Below, piece by piece: positions 56,287 through 63,670 of a DNA stretch of 64,000 bases (positions are counted from its first letter, which is position 1; every line of letters begins with the position of its first letter). This DNA comes from Micromonospora sp. NBC_01813. GTDB lineage: Bacteria > Actinomycetota > Actinomycetes > Mycobacteriales > Micromonosporaceae. Under the pieces are notes generated by a model, which ran no database searches, had not been told where the DNA came from, and was given only the letters and a program-made list of their open reading frames with translations. A program made the position numbers and the translations under genes. The stretch is from positions 6,819,001 through 6,883,000 of the forward strand of contig NZ_CP109067.1 of assembly GCF_035917335.1 (NCBI RefSeq), written 5' to 3'.

Positions 56287-56907
56287 ATGGGCGATGCGAC
56301 GGGTGGAGCCGAACGGCTGCTACACGGCCGGATCGACGACGGCACCGGCCCGGAGCGGCCCGACAACTTCCGCTGGCAGGTGTTCGGGGCGCGGACCGTG
56401 TACGAGCGGCGGCCGTGGGTCAGTCTCGACCTGGTCGATGTCCAGCCGCCCGGCGGCGAGCGGTTCGAGCACCATGTCGTACGGCTGTTTCGCGCGGCCA
56501 TCGGCGTCGTCGTCAACGATCAGGACCAGGTGTTGATGCTGTGGCGGCACCGGTTCGTGCCGGACCAGTGGGGGTGGGAGCTTCCCGGCGGAATCGTCGA
56601 CGAGGGCGAGAGCCCGGCAGTAGCCGTGGCGCGGGAGGTAGAAGAGGAAACCGGCTGGCGCCCGGCGGCCATGCGGCACCTGATCTCGTATCAGCCGATG
56701 ACCGGCATGATCGACTCGCCGCACGACGTCTACTACGCCAGCGGGGCCACGTTCATCAGCCGGCCCGCCACGTCCGACGAAGCTGGAGAGGTCGCCTGGG
56801 TGCCACTCGCCAGCGTCCGAGGCCTTCTCGACCGGAACGAGATCCTCGGCTCCGGATCGATCGTCGGACTGCTGCACGTCTTGGCGTTCGGCGTACCAAA
56901 GGGCTAG
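56287..56907 (+). CDS. Nudix hydrolase
   Basis: A 206-residue protein with a complete Nudix box (GGIVDEGESPAVAVAREVEEETGW, in part; G-x5-E-x7-REVEEETGW) near 108-130. The N-terminal WQVFGARTVYERRPWVSLDLVD is like ADP-ribose pyrophosphatases, the likely activity class. It lies between two minus-strand TPR genes, divergent from one and overlapping the end of the other by 4 bases. Confidence 0.9.
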   Translation: MGDATGGAERLLHGRIDDGTGPERPDNFRWQVFGARTVYERRPWVSLDLVDVQPPGGERFEHHVVRLFRAAIGVVVNDQDQVLMLWRHRFVPDQWGWELPGGIVDEGESPAVAVAREVEEETGWRPAAMRHLISYQPMTGMIDSPHDVYYASGATFISRPATSDEAGEVAWVPLASVRGLLDRNEILGSGSIVGLLHVLAFGVPKG

Positions 56908-58043
56908 ACAGCTGCGGCGATTCGGATCATCAGCTGGTTGAGGCGTCGCTGGTTCCTCAGCGATCCGGTCCGGCTGGCAAGCGCCCGAGCGCGTCGTGTC
57001 TCCTGCTCGGCTTCGCGCAGGTCACCGCCGGCAAGGTGGGCATGAGCGAGGCCGATCCGGAGACCGGCCTCAGCACGGGTGAACGTACCGTCCATCGCAG
57101 CCAGAGCGGCATGCAGCTCGTCGACCGCCGAGCGCTCGCCCAGCAGGGCATGGGCGTTGCCGCGCCAACGCGTCAAGTGGGCTTCGTTGAGGAAGATGCC
57201 GGCGACCTCCTCGTCTCGCATCTCCCCACCGCTCGGCAGTGTTGCGGCGGCCCGGTCGAGCGCGGCGTGGGTTGCCGACGCGTCCGATCCGATGGCGGCG
57301 AACTCGGCGTGGGCAGCGTGCAGCCAGGCCAGCAGCCGGGCGGGGGCCTTCCGCTCGGCCACGGCCAACGCCTCCAGGATCAGCATGCGGGCAAGCTCCG
57401 GCTTGCCGGCATCGACCAGGACGTACGCCTGCTCGCCCATGGCGTGTGCGATCAGCGCCGGGCTCGCGGCTTCGACGGCTGCTCGTCGCGCCAACTCGTA
57501 GCAGCGCCAGGCGCGGTCGACAGCGCCGACGTCGAGCGCCTGCCAGCCGGCCAGCGTCGCGGCACCGGCGAGCGCCCGCGCGACCGGCCGTCGCGCGGAC
57601 GGGAGTACGGAGTACGCCAGGGCGTTCTCCAGTGTCTCGACGTGGATGCGCATCTGGTCGCCGAGCGTGGGAGCGCCCATCTGACGGTCGATGGAGCGGA
57701 ACAGTTCGGTCTGCTGGGTGAGCACGCTGACCAACCCGACGTCGACCGACTTGGACGCCTCGATGCGCTTGGCGAGCTCGGCGTACGCGTTGTCGAGCGT
57801 CTCGCCTGCCGTCGTCGCTGTCCCGAACAGTTCAGCGTCGGTCAGTCCGAAAATCGCTCGCAGAACCGCGCGGTACTCGTCGTTGACTGACCGTCGACCG
57901 TTTTCCCACTCGGAAACATAGACCTTTAGGCTTGCCCGAGTGGCCGTAGCTGCACCAGCGGCGGCGCGTCGTCGGGCGATTTCATGAACGAGCCTCGCCT
58001 GCGACCATCCGCGTGACTCCCGTGCTGCCTTCAGCGTGCTCAT
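56904..58043 (-). CDS. XRE-family regulator with C-terminal TPR-like repeats
   Basis: A 379-residue protein. The helix-turn-helix is in the first 70 residues (LKAARESRGWSQARLVHEIARRR in part, KVYVSEWENGRRSVNDEYRAVLRAI in part), followed by Ala-rich TPR-like helices (RRPVARALAGAATLAGWQALD, YELARRAAVEAASPALIAHAMGEQAYVL in part). Such proteins often respond to a small ligand. A perfect 11-base-arm inverted repeat lies 52 bases upstream of its ATG and may be its own operator. Confidence 0.87.
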   Translation of the reverse strand: MSTLKAARESRGWSQARLVHEIARRRAAAGAATATRASLKVYVSEWENGRRSVNDEYRAVLRAIFGLTDAELFGTATTAGETLDNAYAELAKRIEASKSVDVGLVSVLTQQTELFRSIDRQMGAPTLGDQMRIHVETLENALAYSVLPSARRPVARALAGAATLAGWQALDVGAVDRAWRCYELARRAAVEAASPALIAHAMGEQAYVLVDAGKPELARMLILEALAVAERKAPARLLAWLHAAHAEFAAIGSDASATHAALDRAAATLPSGGEMRDEEVAGIFLNEAHLTRWRGNAHALLGERSAVDELHAALAAMDGTFTRAEAGLRIGLAHAHLAGGDLREAEQETRRARALASRTGSLRNQRRLNQLMIRIAAAV

Positions 58044-58094
58044 CCCGCCTCCGTCCGGGTCACGCTCAGACTGCCCTATACGGACTGTGATCGG

Positions 58095-58124
58095 CAGTGG
58101 TTAACAGACAGAAGTTAACCACTG
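58095..58124. promoter_or_regulatory. Inverted repeat, probable XRE operator
   Basis: CAGTGGTTAAC (58095-58105), 8-base spacer AGACAGAA, then the exact complement GTTAACCACTG (58114-58124). It lies 52-81 bases before the XRE start (58043, minus strand) and 66 bases after the end of the AlpA-like gene. Symmetry, size and AT content fit a regulator-binding site. Confidence 0.65.
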
Positions 58125-58189
58125 TGGTCTGTCGGAGATGGCGTGAGGGCAGGTTGACTCGGTGACGCAGGCAAGCAGGAACCCGGAAG

Positions 58190-58378
58190 TCAGTCTTCGA
58201 GTTGCGTCGGTCGGTGGATGCGGATCCACTCGGCGACCGCCGCGCGGGACCAGATCCGGCCCATGGCGAGGGTGTCCAGCGGCGCGGGGAACGACGAGCG
58301 GTTGACGATCTCGGATGCCCGTTGGCGGGAGACGCCACCGAGCATCTGCTGGATCTCGGAGATCCCTGCCAACCGCAT
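58190..58378 (-). CDS. AlpA/excisionase-like small helix-turn-helix protein
   Basis: A 62-residue protein: MRLAGISEIQQMLGGVSRQRASEIVNRSSFPAPLDTLAMGRIW in part, ending AAVAEWIRIHR. This is the winged-helix of AlpA/MerR-like excisionase or phage-type regulators (E-I-x-x-L-GVSRQRA-x-x-I, FPxP, G-R-I-W, x-x-x-V-x-x-W). The ATG at 58378 starts the domain directly. It lies upstream of the XRE gene on the same strand. Single genes of this type are often left from, or belong to, integrated elements, but no integrase is nearby. Confidence 0.78.
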   Translation of the reverse strand: MRLAGISEIQQMLGGVSRQRASEIVNRSSFPAPLDTLAMGRIWSRAAVAEWIRIHRPTQLED

Positions 58379-58447
58379 GTCAACGACCGTACGGAGATGA
58401 CTAGTGTCACCCGCGTCAACTTGACGGGGTTGACACCCGTAAGGGGG

Positions 58448-58711
58448 ATGGGTGATTCTCAGTCAGGCACATCTTCAGAGGAGGTTGAGGCGGCCGTGAC
58501 GCAGATGGATGACGACCGGTGGCGGTCGTGTGGGTCGGACTGGGACGACCCGGGCAGTGGTCCAGGGTCGTTGCCGGACAGCGAGCCCACGTCGCCGCCG
58601 GACGACCGGACCGGTGACACCGGCTCCGGCACCCGCACCGGCACCCGTACCGGCGAGCGCGGCGGCGTCAGCCCGGTCGGCGCGCGCCCCGACCTGGGCG
58701 ACTGCGCCTGA
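58448..58711 (+). CDS. Small acidic low-complexity protein
   Basis: An 87-residue Asp/Ser/Pro/Gly/Thr-rich protein from the ATG at 58448 (AAGGGGG before it); a GTG at 58496, after GAGGAGG, would give 71 residues beginning VTQMDDDRWRSCGSDWDD. It contains TGSGTRTGTRTGERG repeats and ends GDCA. It appears disordered. I recognise no family; coding status is supported only by ribosome sites and position before the DivIVA gene. Confidence 0.4.
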   Translation: MGDSQSGTSSEEVEAAVTQMDDDRWRSCGSDWDDPGSGPGSLPDSEPTSPPDDRTGDTGSGTRTGTRTGERGGVSPVGARPDLGDCA

Positions 58712-58795
58712 CCCAGCGCTCCACCGCTCACGCAACGGAATCCACGATCTGCCCTGGTCGCCGTACTGCCAAGGAAGGCTGCGGTGGTTGGGGCC

Positions 58796-58838
58796 GGGGG
58801 TGGCCCTGCCCGAGTCGGCAAGGGGCCGGGCCACCCCC
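58796..58838 (+). promoter_or_regulatory. Structured leader hairpin upstream of the DivIVA-domain gene
   Basis: Perfect 11-base outer arms GGGGGTGGCCC (58796-58806) and GGGCCACCCCC (58828-58838) enclose a small inner stem (TGCC/GGCA). It ends 56 bases before the ATG at 58895, so it would lie in that gene's leader, or end an upstream transcript. No U-tract follows. Confidence 0.5.
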
Positions 58839-58894
58839 ATCCACCACGCACACCACCAACATCCACAGCACGGCACAGGGGAGGAGCACCACCC

Positions 58895-59344
58895 ATGCGC
58901 AAGCTTTGGCACCGAATCCGGGTCCGCTGGGGACGCCGACGAATGGCGTCGACCCCGCCCAACCGTTGGCCGGCCGGCAACAATCCCGGCGTGCACCGGG
59001 TGCCCGGCAACGACATGCGCTCGGCGGCGTACCGGCCGATCCGGCCCTGGCAGGTCCGCAACCAGCAGTTTCGCGCGGCCGGTGTCGTGGCCCGGGGCCT
59101 CGACCCGGTCGAAGTCGGCGCGTTCCTCGACCGGATCGCCTACGACCTCGGCGTCCTCTACGCCGAGCTGGACCGCACCTGGGAGCAGAACAACCGGATC
59201 AAGGACGCGCTGCGCCGCTGGCAGACCACCCAGGCCATGATCAGCCAGGCCGCAGCCAACCAGGTCACGGCCAACCAGGCCACCGCTCATCAGGCCAAGA
59301 TCGGCCAGGCCGCCGTCTACTACCCGGCGGGTGCCGCCCGGTGA
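58895..59344 (+). CDS. DivIVA-domain protein
   Basis: A 149-residue protein. The basic N-terminus (MRKLWHRIRVRWGRRR) could touch membrane or DNA. Residues about 55-110 form a DivIVA-type domain (FRAAGVVARGLDPVEVGAFLDRIAYDLGVLYAELD in part) with the GLDPxEVxxFL signature, then a Gln/Ala-rich coiled tail with NQxT repeats. DivIVA domains organise poles and septa. The ATG at 58895 follows GGGGAGGAGC. Its stop overlaps the start of the large Cys-rich protein (GTGA), so the two are coupled. Confidence 0.82.
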   Translation: MRKLWHRIRVRWGRRRMASTPPNRWPAGNNPGVHRVPGNDMRSAAYRPIRPWQVRNQQFRAAGVVARGLDPVEVGAFLDRIAYDLGVLYAELDRTWEQNNRIKDALRRWQTTQAMISQAAANQVTANQATAHQAKIGQAAVYYPAGAAR

Positions 59345-61617
59345 CCGACCAGAACAAGGCCGAGCCCGACAAGGCCGAGCCCGACAAGGCCGAGCTCGAC
59401 AACCGTGGCGTCACCGTCGTCGACTGTGCCAGCTGCGACGGCGGTGGCGTCACCTCCCGGCGGTGCAGTTGCACCTGGTACGGCGACCAGCTCATCGTTA
59501 GCGACGACCAGCGGACCACCGGTGCCGGCGCGGGCGGGTCGGCGTACCGTGATTGTCGGGTCTGTGGCGGCACCGGCACGACCTGCTCGACCTGCCTGTC
59601 CTGCGCCGGGCTCGGCCGCCGCCGCGCCCAGCTGGTGCTCACCGTCGCCAACGTCGACACCGCAGCCGTCGCCTCCGTCAACGTCGTGCCCGGCGCGCTC
59701 GCCCCGGTGCACCGCGACGGCCACTGGCTGCTCGACCTCGACGCCGTCGTCACCGAGCTGGCCGCCCGGGTCGGCGCCGAGTACGTCTACGAACCGGATT
59801 CCCCCGACCGCGACATCTACGCCGGCAGCCTCAGCCTGCCCGACGAGTGGCTGCCCGACCTGCACGCCGAGCAGCGGCACGCCCTGGAAGCCGCCGCCAT
59901 CGCAGACCGCGCCACGTACCCGTGGCGGGTCTGGCTCGGCCGCGCCACCCGGCCGCCGCGCCCCGAACCGGCCCGCCACCTCGGCCAGCTTTGCGCCCTT
60001 GCCGAACTGCTCTGCCTCGACCTGGTCGTCGAAACCCGACCCGAGCCGTACGGCGACGGCCGCTACCGCTGGCAGCTGCGCCTCGAACTGCCCGACACCG
60101 ACGTCGGCGACACGTTCGCCGGCAGCATCAGCGGAGCCGACAGCCTCGATGCGGCGATCGTCGCCGCCGGCCTCACCGGCATGGCCGCCGGGCTCAAAGA
60201 TCGCAGCCGCGACGCACCCGCCCACTTCCTGCACCCCAACCAGCCCGACGGCCTCCCGATCGGGCCGCCGAAACTCGACCTCGACCAGCTCGAACGCCGC
60301 ATGGTCGCCGACTGCACCACCCTGGTCACCGGCGCGCCGACCCCGGGCGCGCAAGCCATCTGGCGCGACGGACGCTGGTGGCACACCAGTCTGCGGGTGG
60401 TCGCCGTCGTCGAGGAACTCACCGAACGCGACACCGGACAAATCCGCCGCTGTACGGTCGACAAACTCGCCCGCTCCTGGCAACCGCCGCCGCCGAGCTG
60501 GCAGGGGCCGGCGATCCCATTCGAGCCCTGCCCGTACTGCGTGCCCGAGCAAGGGCTGCGGCGCTGCATCTGCACCGTCGGCGCCGCCACCGCCGACCCG
60601 GAATGCCGCTACTGCGGTGGTGCCGGGCTCAGCGGCCGGCACGGCTCCGGCCTGCTGCGCTGCTTCAGCTGCGGTGACACCGACCAGGTCCGGCACGGTG
60701 TCGTGGTCACCGTCACCGACGGGCAACACTGGGCCCGGCACCTCAACTGGGCTGTGCCCGCCGCCGACTCCGACTCTGCTGTGGCACCGCAGATCGGCAG
60801 CCAGCCCGGCGGGAAACCCATCCACCAGGTGCCGCCGTTATACCGGCTCCCGTCGCACCTCGCCGACTTGGCCGTACGCGATCAGCCGGTGCGCCTGGCG
60901 CAGCTCACGCCGCTCGACGACCATGCTCGCGTCTACGCCGAGGAGCTGTGGCACGGCTGGGCCACCCTCGACCACCCTGGGCAGGACCCGCTCACCGCGT
61001 ACCTGGCGAACGTCGCCAACGGGCACCCCGGCGGTCGGGTGCTGCTGCTCGCTGAGCCGCCGGACGCGCCGCCGCTGGCCAGCACCCTGGCGTTGGCCTA
61101 CGGGCTGGGGCTGGCCCTGGTCGTCACCGTCGCCGATCACCGGCACAACGCCGGTACGCCGTACCAGCTGCAGGGAGTCTCGTGGGGCGCGTACTTCGCC
61201 CCGCCCGGTGCCTCAAGTGCGTCGGGTGCGGCCTTCGGGCTGAACGCGTACCCGGACCGGCCGGCGCTCGGGCAGGCGCTGGCCCGCGCCATCGAGTACC
61301 TGTCGGTCGACACCAACTCGGCGGTGCCGGCCGAGCAGGGCACCCCGATCGCCGTACCGCAATCCGTACCAACGCCTGCCGTTGACCTTGGCCCTGCACC
61401 CGACGGCCCGGCACCCGGTGGTCCTGCATCCGACGACCTGGTGTCGTTGTTGTCGCTGCTCGCGGCGCACCACGCCGGCGAGACGGTGATCATCGTGCTC
61501 GCTGCGTCCCACTGCGAAGTGCACGTACGCGAAGGGCCGCAAACCGTCCGCCGGGTCGTCACCGCCGCCAACCTGCCCGCCGCCGTCACCGCCCTACGCC
61601 TGCACCCACCCGCCTGA
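59341..61617 (+). CDS. Large cysteine-rich (zinc-finger-like) protein of unknown function
   Basis: A 758-residue protein. After a charged repeat (DKAEPDKAE), the N-terminus has DnaJ-like cysteine motifs: CASCDGGG, then CRVCGGTGTTCSTCLSCAGLG in part. A second set lies near 395-445 (CPYC, RRCIC, CRYCGGAG, CFSCGDT). Between and after are alpha/beta regions; the last 100 residues are Pro/Ala/Gly-rich then a compact domain. No catalytic motif is recognised. GTG at 59341 overlaps the DivIVA gene stop. It may bind zinc and act with the DivIVA protein; I do not know the family. Confidence 0.75.
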   Translation: MTDQNKAEPDKAEPDKAELDNRGVTVVDCASCDGGGVTSRRCSCTWYGDQLIVSDDQRTTGAGAGGSAYRDCRVCGGTGTTCSTCLSCAGLGRRRAQLVLTVANVDTAAVASVNVVPGALAPVHRDGHWLLDLDAVVTELAARVGAEYVYEPDSPDRDIYAGSLSLPDEWLPDLHAEQRHALEAAAIADRATYPWRVWLGRATRPPRPEPARHLGQLCALAELLCLDLVVETRPEPYGDGRYRWQLRLELPDTDVGDTFAGSISGADSLDAAIVAAGLTGMAAGLKDRSRDAPAHFLHPNQPDGLPIGPPKLDLDQLERRMVADCTTLVTGAPTPGAQAIWRDGRWWHTSLRVVAVVEELTERDTGQIRRCTVDKLARSWQPPPPSWQGPAIPFEPCPYCVPEQGLRRCICTVGAATADPECRYCGGAGLSGRHGSGLLRCFSCGDTDQVRHGVVVTVTDGQHWARHLNWAVPAADSDSAVAPQIGSQPGGKPIHQVPPLYRLPSHLADLAVRDQPVRLAQLTPLDDHARVYAEELWHGWATLDHPGQDPLTAYLANVANGHPGGRVLLLAEPPDAPPLASTLALAYGLGLALVVTVADHRHNAGTPYQLQGVSWGAYFAPPGASSASGAAFGLNAYPDRPALGQALARAIEYLSVDTNSAVPAEQGTPIAVPQSVPTPAVDLGPAPDGPAPGGPASDDLVSLLSLLAAHHAGETVIIVLAASHCEVHVREGPQTVRRVVTAANLPAAVTALRLHPPA

Positions 61618-61646
61618 CCACCGCCCAGCCAGCTGCCATAGTGAGG

Positions 61647-61673
61647 TATATACTCTGCCTGCTTGAGTGTATA
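61647..61673. promoter_or_regulatory. Operator-like inverted repeat of the VapBC-type module
   Basis: TATATACTC (61647-61655) and GAGTGTATA (61665-61673) pair at 8 of 9 positions around a 9-base spacer, ending 11 bases before the antitoxin start. AT-rich in a GC-rich setting, it probably overlaps the -10 region and is the site for autoregulation by the antitoxin. Confidence 0.6.
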
Positions 61674-61684
61674 AGGAGTGGGCT

Positions 61685-61903
61685 GTGAAGACTGTGATCG
61701 ACTTGGATGAGGAACTGCTCGACCGCGCCCGTCGTGAGTTGGGCACGACTACCAAGAAGGAGACCATCCACGAGGCCCTGCGGCTGGTCGCGGAGCGGGG
61801 GGCGCGGCTCGAAGCAATTCAGGAGCTGCTTTCGATCGACCGTGACTGGACTGGAATCGTCGACGACGACAAGACTCCAGCCGGTGATCGAGACGCCGCA
61901 TGA
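61685..61903 (+). CDS. vapB: VapB-type ribbon-helix-helix antitoxin
   Basis: A 72-residue protein. N-terminal ribbon-helix-helix (KTVIDLDEELLDRARRELGTTTKKETIHEALRLV in part), then an acidic tail (LLSIDRDWTGIVDDD) that would wrap the toxin. The GTG at 61685 has AAGGAG six bases before it. Its stop overlaps the PIN-toxin start (ATGA). Confidence 0.87.
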   Translation: MKTVIDLDEELLDRARRELGTTTKKETIHEALRLVAERGARLEAIQELLSIDRDWTGIVDDDKTPAGDRDAA

Positions 61904-62325
61904 GCATGCCGCGTGGGCTCTACCTCATCGATACCTCGGCCTGGGCGCGAATGTCCGCGCCTGCAGTTGGGAAACGGCTGAAGATGATTCTGCAGGAGAA
62001 GGCCGCCGCGACCTGCCTGCCGCTGGACCTTGAAGACGGTCGCTCCGCACGCAACTTTCGAGACGCGATGACTATCCGCGCCCGGCGGGCCGAGATCATG
62101 ACCGATTTGCCGATAACCACGGCTGTGGCGACCCGGTCCCGCGACATCCAGCTTGCCTTGACCCAACGCGGCTACCACCGCGCTGCGAGTCCGGTCGATC
62201 TGATCGCAGCCGCAGCGGCTGCCGAGTACGGTGCCACCCTGCTTCACTACGACCGCGACTTCGATCTGATCGCCGAGGTCGGCGGACCTCGTAGCGAGTG
62301 GGTGGCCCCACCCGGCACTCTGTGA
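61900..62325 (+). CDS. vapC: VapC-type PIN-domain toxin
   Basis: A 141-residue PIN ribonuclease. Acidic site residues are in place: Asp11 (YLIDTSAW), Glu45 (LDLEDGRSARN), Asp100 (ASPVDLIAA) and Asp118/Asp120 (HYDRDFDLIAE). It would cleave RNA when free of VapB. ATG at 61900 overlaps the antitoxin stop. Confidence 0.88.
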   Translation: MSMPRGLYLIDTSAWARMSAPAVGKRLKMILQEKAAATCLPLDLEDGRSARNFRDAMTIRARRAEIMTDLPITTAVATRSRDIQLALTQRGYHRAASPVDLIAAAAAAEYGATLLHYDRDFDLIAEVGGPRSEWVAPPGTL

Positions 62326-62341
62326 CGCCCTGCGGCCCCTG

Positions 62342-62399
62342 CCGAGGTGAGGCTGGCGCACGTCAAAACGCCGTTTGACGTGCGCCAGCCTCACCTCGG
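62342..62399. repeat. Palindromic element copy B
   Basis: Perfect inverted repeat with 26-base arms (62342-62367 and 62374-62399) and a 6-base loop, just after the PIN gene. The outer part begins CCGAGGTGAGGC and shares CGAGGTGA...GCGCACG-like words with copies A and C. It may end the toxin transcript. Confidence 0.8.
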
Positions 62400-62457
62400 C
62401 GCAGGCGGTTGGAGCCGATCGGACACCGGCCGATCGCAGGTCGATATTCTCGCCGAC

Positions 62458-63390
62458 ATGGCCCACACACCCCACTCGCTTTTCGGCGGAGGGTCGGACG
62501 GGCTGCTTCTGTTCGGCATCACCCCGCCGCGTCGCGACGCCGCACCAGAGCGGATGCGTGAGATCGCCCAGGTCACCCTCGACCGGCTCGCACCGCTCGA
62601 CCTCGACGCTCTGGTGCTCTACGACATCGACGACGAGGCAGACCGTAACCCGGACGAGCGGCCGTTCCCGTACCTGCCGACCGCCGATCCGGCTGCCTTC
62701 CACGCCGAACACCTCGGCACCTGGCACCGTCCGGTGATCGTTTATCGCTGTGTCGGCAAGTACCAGGAGTCGCAGTTGCGGTCGTGGTTGACGACGGTGG
62801 ACACCGATCAGGTTGGCGCGGTCTTTGTCGGCTCTTCCTCGCGCGACAAGCCGGTGCACACCAGCCTGACCCGGGCGCACGAGGTACGCCGTGAGACTCG
62901 GCCGGATCTATTCGCCGGCGCGGTGACGATCACCGAGCGGTACACCCGTGGCCGTGACGAGCACCTGCGCATGTTGGCCAAGCAGGAGCAGGGCTGTACG
63001 TTTTTCATCTCCCAGGTCGTCTACGACGTCGATGCGACCAAGAGCATGCTGTCGGACTACTACTACGCATGCCTCGATCGAGGTGTGGCGCCGCGTACTG
63101 TCGTGTTGACCATGTCGGTGTGCGGGTCGCTCAAGACATTGTCGTTTCTCCAGTGGCTCGGCGTCGACGTCCCCCGCTGGCTGGAGAACGCGCTGCGGCG
63201 CGCCGAAGATCCACTCGCCGAGTCGTACGCTCAGTGTCTACGCAACGCGAGTGACCTGCTCGATTTCTGCCGCCGCCTCGGGTTGCCGTTCGGCTTCCAC
63301 ATAGAGAGCGTGTCGATCCGCAAGGCCGAGATCGAGGCGGCGGTCTCACTCGCGACGGAACTGCGGGCGATGCTCGACCGGAACCGTTGA
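62458..63390 (+). CDS. Methylenetetrahydrofolate reductase-like (MetF-family) protein
   Basis: A 310-residue TIM-barrel protein. Segments DALVLYDIDDEADRNPDERPFPY in part, GAVTITERYTRGRDEHLRMLAKQEQGCTFFISQVVYDV in part, and ESVSIRKAEIEAAVSLATEL fit divergent MetF-like proteins (EH-x-R-x-x-x-K-x-x-x-G-C-x-F-F-I-S-Q is the flavin/folate-side motif). It lacks part of the usual N-terminus and is probably not the housekeeping MetF. No ribosome site precedes the ATG at 62458. It is flanked by palindromic copies B and C. Confidence 0.78.
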   Translation: MAHTPHSLFGGGSDGLLLFGITPPRRDAAPERMREIAQVTLDRLAPLDLDALVLYDIDDEADRNPDERPFPYLPTADPAAFHAEHLGTWHRPVIVYRCVGKYQESQLRSWLTTVDTDQVGAVFVGSSSRDKPVHTSLTRAHEVRRETRPDLFAGAVTITERYTRGRDEHLRMLAKQEQGCTFFISQVVYDVDATKSMLSDYYYACLDRGVAPRTVVLTMSVCGSLKTLSFLQWLGVDVPRWLENALRRAEDPLAESYAQCLRNASDLLDFCRRLGLPFGFHIESVSIRKAEIEAAVSLATELRAMLDRNR

Positions 63391-63434
63391 CGCTGTCACA
63401 GTCGCGTCCGCGCCGCCAGCCCTGTTGATCTCGA

Positions 63435-63491
63435 CGAGGTGACGCCTACGCACGTTACTTCGACGGTTTAGCGTGTGTCAGCGTCACCTCG
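63435..63491. repeat. Palindromic element copy C
   Basis: Imperfect inverted repeat: CGAGGTGACGCCTACGCACG (63435-63454) and CGTGTGTCAGCGTCACCTCG (63472-63491) pair except for a few central positions. The outer words and CGCCTACGCACG match copy A (44632-44690). It follows the MTHFR-like gene. Confidence 0.65.
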
Positions 63492-63498
63492 ACGCGAT

Positions 63499-63625
63499 AG
63501 TTGGTGCGCGACACTTGCTCTGCTTCCTCACCCAGGGCCTGGTCGGGCCGATCCTCATCGGCCTGTACAGCCCGGACGAGGCACTGGCCCTGGTCGACGC
63601 ACAGCTCGACCGGGTGTTCCGCTAA
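63499..63625 (+). pseudogene. Possible gene remnant
   Basis: An open stretch ending at TAA 63623-63625 encodes HLLCFLTQGLVGPILIGLYS and ALALVDAQLDRVFR, with good codon bias. It has no start and looks like a C-terminal tail, perhaps of a regulator. It lies between palindrome C and the LysE-type gene. Confidence 0.3.
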
Positions 63626-63670
63626 GACTCAGCTGACCGGCTAACGGGCTCAGCTGGCCGACTACCGGGC

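Noticed and set aside
58190-62325. Integrated conjugative element or prophage
   Set aside because: AlpA-like gene, XRE regulator and VapBC suggest mobility, but there is no integrase, replication or transfer gene, no flanking tRNA and no attachment repeat.
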